Shown piece after piece: positions 55,568 to 62,585 of a stretch of 62,585 nt of DNA. A program made the position numbers and the translations under genes. The DNA is taken from positions 1 through 62,585 of the forward strand of contig DYMU01000016.1 of NCBI GenBank assembly GCA_020721445.1, in the 5' to 3' direction. The notes beneath the pieces are model-generated. The model searched no databases. It was not told the origin of the DNA and was given only the letters and a program-made list of their open reading frames with translations. Position 1 is the first letter of the stretch, and each line of letters opens with the position of its first letter. The stretch is from Gemmobacter nectariphilus (GTDB taxonomy: Bacteria; Pseudomonadota; Alphaproteobacteria; Rhodobacterales; Rhodobacteraceae).

Positions 55568-57283
55568 TTGCGGCGCTGGCCCGGTCTGCTGGCGGGCCTG
55601 CTGGCCCCGACCGTGGCCCCAACAGTGACCGCGATGCTGATTGCTCTGGCCACCACCGCGCCGCCTTTGGACGCGCAAACCCCCACCCCCGACCCCGTGG
55701 GCGCCGAAGCGCCCGACCCCCGCCCCCGCGCGCCGGATTTTCTGCTGCCCATCGGCCAGCTTGACCCCGATCCCGTCACCCGGCGGCTGGTGCTGCAACC
55801 AGAGGCCTTGCCCACACCTCCTGACCTTCCCATCATCGACCCCACCGACATGGCCCCCGAGGCCACCTTGCTGCGCCGCATGGCTGCGCGCGGGCTGGCT
55901 TCGGGGCTGGCGGCGGTGATCTATGACAACCGCGACCGCGGCCATTCCGTGCTCCCGCCCGAGGCCTTTCCGCAGATGCCGCATCTGGTCTATCCGCCCG
56001 AACTGGTGGCGCAGGGTCTGGATTACGGGCTGGCAGGCCCGTTCCGCTTTCCCGCCATCACGCTGGGCAATTCCTCGACCGCCGTCACCGCCCGCCCCGA
56101 ATGGCGCAGCCAGACCCGGCTGATGATGACCATCCCCGGCGGGCCCGCCCGCGCCGCCGACGATTACGCCGCCAATGCGCTCTACATCTATCCCGAACAC
56201 GCCGACCATGACGCGGCCGACATGTACCCCGCCGCCTGGCCCTATACCCTGACCAGCCAGGGATCATCGCACAGCGACAAGCCGTTCCTGCGCACGGTGG
56301 CGCTGATCCTGGCCGCGATGCGGCCCGACACCCGCGCAAGGTTGCAGGCCGAGGGTCTGGTTGCCCCCACGGTGCAGATGATCCTGCGCCGCACGCAGGT
56401 GGGGGTGCGCAGCCGCGCCGATTACCTGTCGGGGGCGGCGCATCCTTCGGCCTTCCACAACCGCGCACTGGCCCCCGCCGCGGCCGTTGCGCTGGCAAAC
56501 AGCCTGATGCCCGATGCGATCCCGCCCGTGGTGCGGATGAACGTGCTGGCCGAGGATTTCACCGGCCGCAGCGGCCTGACCGGGCAATCCGAACGTTTGT
56601 TCGACACGCCCTCGGCCATCGCCCGGCTGTGGCGCGGCCCGGCCTTCACGCGGGCGATCACCGTCTCGGCGGCCGCCACCACAGACCCGAACGGGCGACC
56701 CCTGCGCTTTGACTGGGTGCTGTTGCGCGGCGATCCGGCCGCTGTCACGATCACGCCGCTGGATGATGCGGGCAGCCGGGCGCGCATCACCCTGAACTGG
56801 CAGGCCGCGCGCCCCGCCCCCCGCACCTTCGTGCTGCCACCACAGGCGCAGCCCCCGCTGTCCACCCGCATCGATATCGGCGTCTTTGCCCGCAACGGCG
56901 TGCACGACTCGGCGCCTGCCTTCGTCTCGGTCGCCCTGCCGCTGCACGAAGACCGCCGCTATGCCCCCGGCCCCGATGGCCAGATGCGGCTGGCCGAGGT
57001 GGATTATGACGCCGTCGGGCGCGGGCAGGAGTTCGACCCTGCGCTGTGGTGGTCGGCACCCTGGCGCGACCGTTTTGCCTATGATGACACAGGCGCCCTT
57101 GCCGGCTGGTCCCGCATCGGCACCCGCACAGACCCCCAGACCGGCAACACCGCGCGCAGCACCGACTACACCGCCGACGGCCTGCGCCGCGACGGCCGCG
57201 CCTTCCGCTATGTCCAGCAAAGCCCGCGCGGCCGCCGCGAGGCCCCCGAACTCGGGATAGAGCTTGGCGTTCCCGCAAACTGA
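55568..57283 (+). CDS. Large exported protein of unknown function
   Basis: A ~571-residue protein I do not recognise. The most plausible N-terminus is LRRWPGLLAGLLAPTVAPTV, which continues into a second hydrophobic run (MLIALATTAPPLDA), a Sec-type signal. The mature part contains NALYIYPEHADHDAADMYP, LTSQGSSHSDKPFLRTVALI, VVRMNVLAEDFTG and a C-terminal RLAEVDYDAVGRGQEFDP. AITVSAAATTDPNGRPLRFDWVLLRGD resembles a PKD/Ig-like module. The start is uncertain: TTG 55568 is used; the frame opens at GTG 55283, but codon use upstream is not gene-like, and a TATAGT box lies near 55420. Function unknown. Confidence 0.65.
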   Translation: MRRWPGLLAGLLAPTVAPTVTAMLIALATTAPPLDAQTPTPDPVGAEAPDPRPRAPDFLLPIGQLDPDPVTRRLVLQPEALPTPPDLPIIDPTDMAPEATLLRRMAARGLASGLAAVIYDNRDRGHSVLPPEAFPQMPHLVYPPELVAQGLDYGLAGPFRFPAITLGNSSTAVTARPEWRSQTRLMMTIPGGPARAADDYAANALYIYPEHADHDAADMYPAAWPYTLTSQGSSHSDKPFLRTVALILAAMRPDTRARLQAEGLVAPTVQMILRRTQVGVRSRADYLSGAAHPSAFHNRALAPAAAVALANSLMPDAIPPVVRMNVLAEDFTGRSGLTGQSERLFDTPSAIARLWRGPAFTRAITVSAAATTDPNGRPLRFDWVLLRGDPAAVTITPLDDAGSRARITLNWQAARPAPRTFVLPPQAQPPLSTRIDIGVFARNGVHDSAPAFVSVALPLHEDRRYAPGPDGQMRLAEVDYDAVGRGQEFDPALWWSAPWRDRFAYDDTGALAGWSRIGTRTDPQTGNTARSTDYTADGLRRDGRAFRYVQQSPRGRREAPELGIELGVPAN

Positions 57284-57440
57284 ACGGCGCGGGGACTGCC
57301 CCAACCGGAAACAGCCCGATCCTTCACAGGCGACTTAAATCCGGCGCAAACGGCACGATTCCGCCATGGTTCCGCACCGTCTTCATCGCGACCCGCGGCC
57401 ACAGTCGGGGGCGTGGTGCAAGATATGGGGGACGGAACGG

Positions 57441-57656
57441 ATGCTTGGCAGCGTGATGATCGGCATTGTCACAGGGATGGCAGCGGCGGCGGTGGCCGTG
57501 ATTTCGGGGTACGGACTGCTGGCAGGCTTGGGGATCTATGCCCTGTCAGGCGCGGTCGCGACACTGGCGGCGGCCCTTCTAAGCCTGCGCAACGCCACGC
57601 AAGACACCGCAAGCGCCCCTGCCCCCAGCTGCGGCTTCGGACAGACCTCGCAGTAA
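57441..57656 (+). CDS. Small two-helix membrane protein
   Basis: A 71-residue frame with two hydrophobic helices (VMIGIVTGMAAAAVAVISGY and LAGLGIYALSGAVATLAAAL) and a short polar tail. ATG 57441 sits right after GACGGAACGG. No family is recognised. It is 32 bp from the convergent scpB gene. It could be a genuine small membrane protein; evidence is limited to composition and the ribosome site. Confidence 0.5.
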   Translation: MLGSVMIGIVTGMAAAAVAVISGYGLLAGLGIYALSGAVATLAAALLSLRNATQDTASAPAPSCGFGQTSQ

Positions 57657-57688
57657 CACCGCAGCAGAACACTCTGCACCGGCCACGG

Positions 57689-58282
57689 TCAGCGCGCGGC
57701 AAGTCCGGCATCATCCAGTTGCTCGGGGTCGGGCAGATCGCGCAAGGACTGCATCCCGAAGGCCGCCAGAAAGGTCTCGGTGGTGACAAAGGTATAGGGG
57801 GCGCCGCGGCGGGGTTCGCGCGGGCCGGTGCCGATCAGGTCGCGCTCGGCCAGCCGCCCGATCACATCGCGGCTGATCTCACGCCCGAAAATCTCCTTCA
57901 ACCCGTCGCGGCCAATCGGCTGGTGAACGGCAATCGCCACCAGCACGGCCAGGTCGAATTCCGACAGCTCCAGTGCCTGCCCGCCCACATCCGCCGCTGT
58001 GCGGATCGCCGGGGCATAGGCGGGCCTCGTGCGCAGCATCCAAGCACCGCCCACCCGTGCCACCTCATAGGGGCGGTCCGCCAGATCGGCCGCCAGATCC
58101 TCGATCAGCAGATCGACCGACGCCCCCTGCCCCACCACCCTTGCCAGATCGTCGCGCGCCACCGGAGCGGCACTGGCGAACAGCACCGCCTCGACCCGCC
58201 GCAGCCATTCGCGCCAGCGCAGATCGGGCGGCAGATCGGCCAACTCGCGGTCCAGAACAGTCTCTGTGCTTGCCCTTTTCAT
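57689..58282 (-). CDS. scpB: ScpB-like segregation/condensation protein
   Basis: A 197-residue ScpB family protein, the winged-helix kleisin-binding partner of SMC. WLRRVEAVLFASAAPVARDDL is the usual ScpB start, and LELSEFDLAVLVAIAVHQPIGRDGL and GAPYTFVTTETFLAAFGM match the second winged helix. ATG 58282 follows the upstream stop by two bases. No SMC or ScpA gene is in the window. This plasmid-type ScpB is paired with a DUF1403 gene and may act in replicon maintenance, not chromosome condensation. Confidence 0.9.
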   Translation of the reverse strand: MKRASTETVLDRELADLPPDLRWREWLRRVEAVLFASAAPVARDDLARVVGQGASVDLLIEDLAADLADRPYEVARVGGAWMLRTRPAYAPAIRTAADVGGQALELSEFDLAVLVAIAVHQPIGRDGLKEIFGREISRDVIGRLAERDLIGTGPREPRRGAPYTFVTTETFLAAFGMQSLRDLPDPEQLDDAGLAAR

Positions 58283-58284
58283 GC

Positions 58285-59172
58285 TCAAAGGCCGTAAAGC
58301 CGAAAGGTCTCGCGCCCGGTCAACTCGCGCACGGTGCCCAGTTCCACCAGCCTGTCACACAACCGCCGCGCCGCGCGGTCGGACATGAAGTCAAGCGCCG
58401 CAGGGGCCAGCGCATCGCGCGACAGGAACAGATCGACCGCCCGGCCCGCGCCCTTGGCCCGCAGCTTCGGCACCACCGCCTGCAACCGCGCCGCCGCCCG
58501 CGAAAGGTCCCCCGCCAGGGGCAGCGCCTGCCCCACCCCCGCCACCACGGCCCGGTGGCAGGCCATGCGCAGGGGATCGCCGCGCAGGCGCAGATCCCGC
58601 GGCGTCAGGCGCAGCGACACAAGCGGCAGGACATGGCTCCACCCCAGCGCATTCGACAGCACGGCATCGGCCAGGATCAGCGCGGCCGTCTCGGACCGCG
58701 GGTTGCCGTCCAGCACGGCATCGATCGCCTGCGCCGCCCGGTCCACTGGCGTGGGCCCCACCGCATCCAGACACCGGGCGATCTGCTCGGGTGCCACCCC
58801 CTCCAGCGCCCGTGCCAGCCCGGCCACCGAAATCGGGCGCGCCACGGCCTGCGACCATTGCCGCAAGACCCGGCCCCCCGGGCCGGGATCATCGCCCGCC
58901 CGCGTCAGATGCGCCGCATCGCGCAAGGCGCGCACCCCCTCGCGCCGACCCGAAATCCCTGCGCAAACCTCGGCCGCCGCCAGCGCCAGCCGGTCGCGCC
59001 ACACTGCCAGCGGCAGATCGGCGGCGGTTGTCACAAACATCAGATGCGCCAGCGCGGCCCCGGACCGGAACGCCGCAGAGTACAGGTCGTCCGCAGGCCC
59101 GGACAGGATCCAGCCCGGAAGGGGCAGAGGCATCGGCAGGGCATCTCTGGTCTGACGGCACGGCTTTGTCAT
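58285..59172 (-). CDS. DUF1403 family protein
   Basis: A 295-residue protein matching the DUF1403 family, found beside ScpB on alphaproteobacterial plasmids. Recognisable parts are LYSAAFRSGAALAHL, LALAAAEVCAGISGRREGVR, NALGWSHVLPLVSLRL and a C-terminal winged-helix-like DFMSDRAARRLCDRLVELG. GRETFRLYGL ends the protein just before scpB. The conserved order suggests a functional pair replacing ScpA/ScpB, but this is inference. Its upstream region contains a resolvase-type palindrome and then the end of a transposon, which may have separated it from a divergent gene. Confidence 0.82.
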   Translation of the reverse strand: MTKPCRQTRDALPMPLPLPGWILSGPADDLYSAAFRSGAALAHLMFVTTAADLPLAVWRDRLALAAAEVCAGISGRREGVRALRDAAHLTRAGDDPGPGGRVLRQWSQAVARPISVAGLARALEGVAPEQIARCLDAVGPTPVDRAAQAIDAVLDGNPRSETAALILADAVLSNALGWSHVLPLVSLRLTPRDLRLRGDPLRMACHRAVVAGVGQALPLAGDLSRAAARLQAVVPKLRAKGAGRAVDLFLSRDALAPAALDFMSDRAARRLCDRLVELGTVRELTGRETFRLYGL

Positions 59173-59249
59173 GGCACAAGCCTAGTTCGTCACGGCGCTT
59201 TTTGCCAGAAAAAGCCGCACTTCCCGCCGCACCATGATAGACCTCTTGA

Positions 59250-59275
59250 TGTCCAATAAGATTGCATTATCGGAC
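59250..59275. promoter_or_regulatory. Candidate serine-resolvase res subsite
   Basis: TGTCCAATAA, seven bases, TTATCGGAC: inverted half-sites matching the TGTCCGATAA-type half-site bound by Tn3/gamma-delta family resolvases, in a roughly 26-28 bp subsite. It lies upstream of the DUF1403 gene and 29 bp from the transposon end. It could instead be an operator for that gene. Confidence 0.55.
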
Positions 59276-59303
59276 GCAAGGGCGATATGCTCAAAGCCAT
59301 GAC

Positions 59304-59453
59304 TGTCGTTTTAGTTTCATGGGTGTCGGAATGCCGGAGTTCATGGGATTCAAGTGCTTCCTGCAAAAACCGACCGGGGTTCATGAGACTCGCCAACCGT
59401 ATTTGTGAGACTGGATGGTGCGGTATTTATGAGACTGGCGCCGTCTCATAGCC
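59304..59453. mobile_element. Terminal repeats of a Tn402/Tn5053-like transposon
   Basis: The end begins TGTCGTTTTA, matching the TGTCGTTTT start of Tn402/Tn5053 inverted repeats. Inside lie transposase-site-like repeats at 59315 (TTTCATGGGTGTCGG), 59339 (GTTCATGGGATTCAA), 59379 (GTTCATGAGACTCGC), 59401 (ATTTGTGAGACTGGA) and 59425 (ATTTATGAGACTGGC), plus an inverted copy at 59443-59449. A 5-bp target duplication would be ATGAC (59299-59303), which cannot be confirmed because the other end is outside the window. Confidence 0.8.
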
Positions 59454-60400
59454 TTTTCGGCGATCTGACGGTCTCTCTCGTCACGCTGAACGCGCCAGAA
59501 CCGGGCCGAGATACCTCGCCTCACCGAGAGCGGCCAAGCTTTGAGCGCCTCCCGAACCCGCTCCTGCCCTCCGTCATCGCTGGCCAGCAAGACGTCGATC
59601 GCCCGGTTGATCGGATCCTCCGCAATCCGCCCGACCCCAACCGTCAGGGCGAAGGCCTGCAGCTGCGAGCCTTGTGCCAGGCCATGATGGCCAGGCCGCA
59701 CCGGTTTGGCCAGAACCGGCGCCACCCGATCGTATTCAGGCACAACAACCGTGAGCGCCTGCCGCGCAATCGGCGCGGTCAGGAAGTCGTGGTAGTCCCT
59801 TCGGGTCTGCAACGACATGCGCGGTTGCTCGGCAACGGAAGGTGGCGATGCGCGCCGGTGCCGTGTCGTCAGGAAAGCAAGCATTTCGGCTGCACCCAAG
59901 GCCCGCCGCCCATCTCCCCGCGCCCAGTCATCCAGCACAGCGGCGCCCGCCAGCATATGCGCCTGCAACGCGGTGAACAGCTCAGGGCTCAACGTCTGCG
60001 GCAAGGTCAATCCGCCGGCGTCGCGAAGTTCCACACCATGAACAGGGCAGCGAAAGGCCCAAGGGAGGGCCGCAGGTTTGCGGTGGACCTCGGCCGGGCA
60101 GAGCGGGCAGTGGTGGCGGTTCTTGCGTGCGACCATCATTCGCGCCTCGGGAACGACCTCCCGGAACGTCATGGCCTGCACCGCCGCCTCGGAAAGTCCG
60201 GTTCGGTGCGCGATCAGGGCCCCCTCCCCTTCCGGAAGACGCCACTCCAGATCGAACATGTCACGCCCCGGAAGGCCAAGTTCGACGAGGAACTCTGGCA
60301 CCGTCATGGCATAGAACGGGGCCATACGCGCGATCCAGGAGGACAGGCGCTCTTCGGTCTCTGGCGGGAAGACGACCGGCAGGCGAGGCGGCCCAATCAC
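59381..60400 (-). CDS. tniQ: TniQ family transposition protein
   Basis: A 339-residue TniQ/TnsD-like target-selection protein. The N-terminal TniQ domain has ETEERLSSWIARMAPFYAM. A zinc knuckle, HHCPLCPAEVHRKPAALPWAFRCPVHG, shows C-x2-C and C-x2-H patterns. The GTG at 60400 overlaps the tniB stop by 4 bp. The last ~20 residues (QSHKYRTIQSHKYGWRVS) are simply the translation of the transposon's terminal repeats, so the gene runs into the element's end. No resolvase gene (tniR) lies between it and the terminus. Confidence 0.9.
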   Translation of the reverse strand: MIGPPRLPVVFPPETEERLSSWIARMAPFYAMTVPEFLVELGLPGRDMFDLEWRLPEGEGALIAHRTGLSEAAVQAMTFREVVPEARMMVARKNRHHCPLCPAEVHRKPAALPWAFRCPVHGVELRDAGGLTLPQTLSPELFTALQAHMLAGAAVLDDWARGDGRRALGAAEMLAFLTTRHRRASPPSVAEQPRMSLQTRRDYHDFLTAPIARQALTVVVPEYDRVAPVLAKPVRPGHHGLAQGSQLQAFALTVGVGRIAEDPINRAIDVLLASDDGGQERVREALKAWPLSVRRGISARFWRVQRDERDRQIAEKAMRRRQSHKYRTIQSHKYGWRVS

Positions 60401-61278
60401 ACGGGCTCTCCCAGCCCTGCCTGCAGCTTGCCGCCTTTCGAGACATCGCCAGGCATGATCCGCTCCTCGCCGCTTTCGATCGCGGCGATCGCCAATTGCG
60501 ACACCACCTCGAAGATGCCGGAAGTGATCCCGACGGTGACGCTCAGGATCCGCGACAGCGCCTTCGCATCGACCTGGCTTTCGCGTCGCAGCGGCAGCGT
60601 GCGGGTGAGCGTGCTCATCAGCCCGGTGAAATCGTCCCCTTCCCGCCAGGGTGCCAGGGCAAAGGCCTCAAAACGTCGCACCAGTTGATCATCCGTGCGC
60701 AGCGCGTTGCGGGCCTGCGCGGTGCCGACACAGACCAACGGCACACGCAACTCATTGCCCAGAAAGCGCAACATGTTCAGAAATCGTGCCTGTTCGCGGA
60801 TCGTCCCCGCCTGCAGGCTGTGGATTTCGTCAATCACCAGCATGCCCGGACGCAGTTCAGACAACAGGCGCAGTGCCAGGCTTTCGAGAATGCTGAGCGT
60901 CGCCCGTGGCGGCTCCGGTGCGCCGATTGCTGCCAGAATCCGGCGATAGAAGCGGCTTTCGTCTGGCCCCGAAACCATCTGCACGGCGACCACCGGCATG
61001 TGCAGCCGCCCGGTCGCATCGTCAAAACGGGCGGCATGATCGCGGGCGAACTTCTCGATGATCATGGTCTTGCCCATGCCGCTTTCTCCGACAAGAAGCA
61101 GGTTCGGCATCCGGGCGCGTTCCGGAAACGACATCAGCATCTCCAGCTTCGCCAAAGCGGCCTCCGCTCGCGGATAGGAAACCCAACGATCAGCGCGGAT
61201 CCGACGAATGCGCTCTTCAGCGCTGAGAGCGGCCGATACGCGGGCTGCCGGATAGAGATGGGGAAATTCAGTCATCAT
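60397..61278 (-). CDS. tniB: TniB/TnsC-like AAA+ ATPase
   Basis: A 293-residue ATPase that regulates the TniA transposase and target choice. Walker A is NLLLVGESGMGKTMIIEKFA, Walker B is GMLVIDEIHSLQAG and sensor-like LVCVGTAQARNAL; all key residues are present. MMTEFPHLYPAARVSAALSA and RADRWVSYPRAEAALAKLEML are typical TniB N-terminal segments. It overlaps tniA by 11 bp and tniQ by 4 bp, so the three genes form one operon. Confidence 0.94.
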   Translation of the reverse strand: MMTEFPHLYPAARVSAALSAEERIRRIRADRWVSYPRAEAALAKLEMLMSFPERARMPNLLLVGESGMGKTMIIEKFARDHAARFDDATGRLHMPVVAVQMVSGPDESRFYRRILAAIGAPEPPRATLSILESLALRLLSELRPGMLVIDEIHSLQAGTIREQARFLNMLRFLGNELRVPLVCVGTAQARNALRTDDQLVRRFEAFALAPWREGDDFTGLMSTLTRTLPLRRESQVDAKALSRILSVTVGITSGIFEVVSQLAIAAIESGEERIMPGDVSKGGKLQAGLGEPV

Positions 61279-62585
61279 ACCACTCCTCGACCGCGAAACC
61301 GGGGTGGCTCAGAAGCAGGCTCCCCTCCCCTTCCGGCGCGGACAGCGCTTCTGGCACCGTGCGTTCGGGCGTCACGTCGACTATCTGCCCCGGATTCAGA
61401 TGCAAACGACGCGCCTGATGACGCCGTATGGCCTTGGTCTGCCGTTCTGCACTGTCCACGAGGTCGCGCTGCGCCTGAATCGTCGAGAAAATCAGACCCT
61501 CATCCACCGAGCGGCGCCCAGCTTCGCGCAACGCACGCCGCGCCGCGCGATGTTCCCAATACGTGATCGCGGGGCGGGTCAGATCCGCGGGCCGCGCCTC
61601 GATGACCCCGTCATCGGTCAGCACGAAAATACGCGACAGGTCGCGCGGATCGTATTTGAGGGTGAATTTACGGCTCTTCCGGCCCATCAGCCAGCGCAGC
61701 TCGTCTGACCAGTAGCGGATATGGAAAAGATGCAGCCCGTCACGCTGCAAGATCCGCTGTTCCGAGGGGAGAAAGTCGACCAGGAACTGCCGAAGATCGG
61801 CCGGCATTCTGAGTGTGGCCTCGTCCAGTCGTGCCGCCCATGCCGCGGAGGGCGCTGTATCCAGCGTAGAGTGAGTTCGCACGTGGTAGGAGCCGGTGAT
61901 TTCCAGCGCCAGCCAGGCTTCCAGCTCGGGCAGGGTCATCACCGCCTCTGCCTCGGCATCGAGATCGCCACGCTCGAAGATGTTCGAGAAATGCGACCCC
62001 GGCAGCAGGTGTACCGCTCCCATCATCGTGCCGATCAACCGCTCGATATGGCCGCCATAGCGCGGCGTCCCCGGCGGGCGGTGCCGCAGATCGATCTGAT
62101 ATTCCGAACAGGCGCGCTCGAAGGCGTGCGCGTGGAATTCTGCGCCGTTGTCCACGTAGATCGCTTTCGGGATACCTTTGGTGGGCCAGTCTGCGCCGAT
62201 CCCGCGCGCAGCCAGCCAGTGCGATTTGTCCATCACGGCGTGCGTCAAGCACAGTGCAACGGACAAAATCGACGGCGGTTCCAGAGATAGGTGCAGCCCC
62301 AGAACCATACGAGTATTCACATCGATCGCGACCGTGAGCGTTGGCCTGCCGAGCGGACGCCGCGTGACCGGGTCAACCACGGTCACATCAGCCTTGGTGT
62401 GGTCGATCTGGACGATGTCCAGCGGTTGGTTTGCGGTGAGAGCACCCGGTGTGGCCAGGTGGCGGCGCTCCGCCTTGTCCTTGCCTTCCCGCCTGGCCAT
62501 GAGCTTTGCCTGATCCTTTTGCTCCAGCCAGCGTCCCAAACGCCGGATCGAGGGCGGTGACAGACTGCGGGCCCTGCAATCGGCG
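61268..62585 (-). CDS. tniA: TniA/TnsB-like DDE transposase (partial)
   Basis: The C-terminal ~438 residues of a DDE-type transposase; the frame stays open to the window edge, so the N-terminal DNA-binding part is missing. The rve core has all three acidic residues: Asp in DIVQIDHTKADV, Asp in KAIYVDNGAEFHAH and Glu in RYGGHIERLIGTMMG. The Mu-type C-terminal part (KFTLKYDPRDLSRIFVL) follows. This is the Tn402/Tn5053/Tn7-like TniA class. It is first in the tniABQ operon. Confidence 0.94.
   Translation of the reverse strand, partial: ADCRARSLSPPSIRRLGRWLEQKDQAKLMARREGKDKAERRHLATPGALTANQPLDIVQIDHTKADVTVVDPVTRRPLGRPTLTVAIDVNTRMVLGLHLSLEPPSILSVALCLTHAVMDKSHWLAARGIGADWPTKGIPKAIYVDNGAEFHAHAFERACSEYQIDLRHRPPGTPRYGGHIERLIGTMMGAVHLLPGSHFSNIFERGDLDAEAEAVMTLPELEAWLALEITGSYHVRTHSTLDTAPSAAWAARLDEATLRMPADLRQFLVDFLPSEQRILQRDGLHLFHIRYWSDELRWLMGRKSRKFTLKYDPRDLSRIFVLTDDGVIEARPADLTRPAITYWEHRAARRALREAGRRSVDEGLIFSTIQAQRDLVDSAERQTKAIRRHQARRLHLNPGQIVDVTPERTVPEALSAPEGEGSLLLSHPGFAVEEWYDD

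Noticed and set aside
1-62585. CRISPR arrays, tRNA or rRNA genes
   Set aside because: No regularly spaced repeats or recognisable RNA genes were seen; the only short tandem repeats are the iterons, the 12-bp and 15-bp coding repeats, and the 20-bp pair at 31328.

Overview
The window looks like part of an extrachromosomal replicon (plasmid or chromid) of a GC-rich alphaproteobacterium, most likely Rhodobacteraceae (Paracoccus/Rhodobacter-like). The basis is protein style and codon use, an RPA-type replication initiator next to divergent parA/parB genes, an XrtD exosortase with VPLPA-CTERM substrates, homologues of Rhodobacter gene-transfer-agent spike proteins, and a DUF1403/ScpB pair. No rRNA, tRNA, CRISPR array or core housekeeping operon was seen.

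Layout. 0.1-5.7 kb: an acyltransferase, then the replication and partition module: parB, a palindromic parS candidate, parA, an AT-rich patch with three 22-bp iterons, and repA. 6.0-7.6 kb: xrtD, an exosortase fused to an EpsI domain. 8-33.4 kb: a polysaccharide island bracketed by two copies of a clan GH-A-like/RTX gene that share 1,945 apparently identical bases. Between them lie a VPLPA-CTERM protein, a WecG-type transferase, many glycosyltransferases, two Gfo/Idh/MocA oxidoreductases, a sulfotransferase, a methyltransferase, a CysE-like acetyltransferase, a Wzy-like polymerase, a 2OG-Fe(II) oxygenase and a Wzx-like flippase. 33.5-38.5 kb: two more acyltransferases, a second sulfotransferase and another glycosyltransferase. 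39-50 kb: the export core of a PEP-CTERM-type polysaccharide system: a VPLPA-CTERM protein, BY-kinase, chain-length protein, ExeA-like ATPase, initiating sugar transferase, TPR lipoprotein, OPX export protein, outer-membrane barrel and a rhomboid protease. 50.4-57.7 kb: three more VPLPA-CTERM proteins, a pair resembling GTA head-spike proteins, and an unrecognised secreted protein. 57.7-59.2 kb: scpB and a DUF1403 gene. 59.3 kb to the edge: one end of a Tn402/Tn5053-like transposon (tniQ, tniB, partial tniA), lying 29 bp from a resolvase-type palindrome.

How it works together (inference). The ExoY-like transferase starts a lipid-linked repeat unit. The glycosyltransferases, acyltransferases, sulfotransferases, oxidoreductases and methyltransferase build and decorate it. 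The flippase and polymerase move and polymerise it. The BY-kinase, chain-length protein, OPX protein and barrel control length and carry it out. XrtD processes at least five short-tailed surface proteins made alongside the polymer.

The island is strongly mosaic. It has long identical repeats, a glycosyltransferase that appears chimeric beside its own truncated 5' remnant, a low-GC methyltransferase insert flanked by 68-bp repeats, and a duplicated sorting-signal/terminator cassette. No transcription factor or two-component gene is visible in the 62.6 kb.
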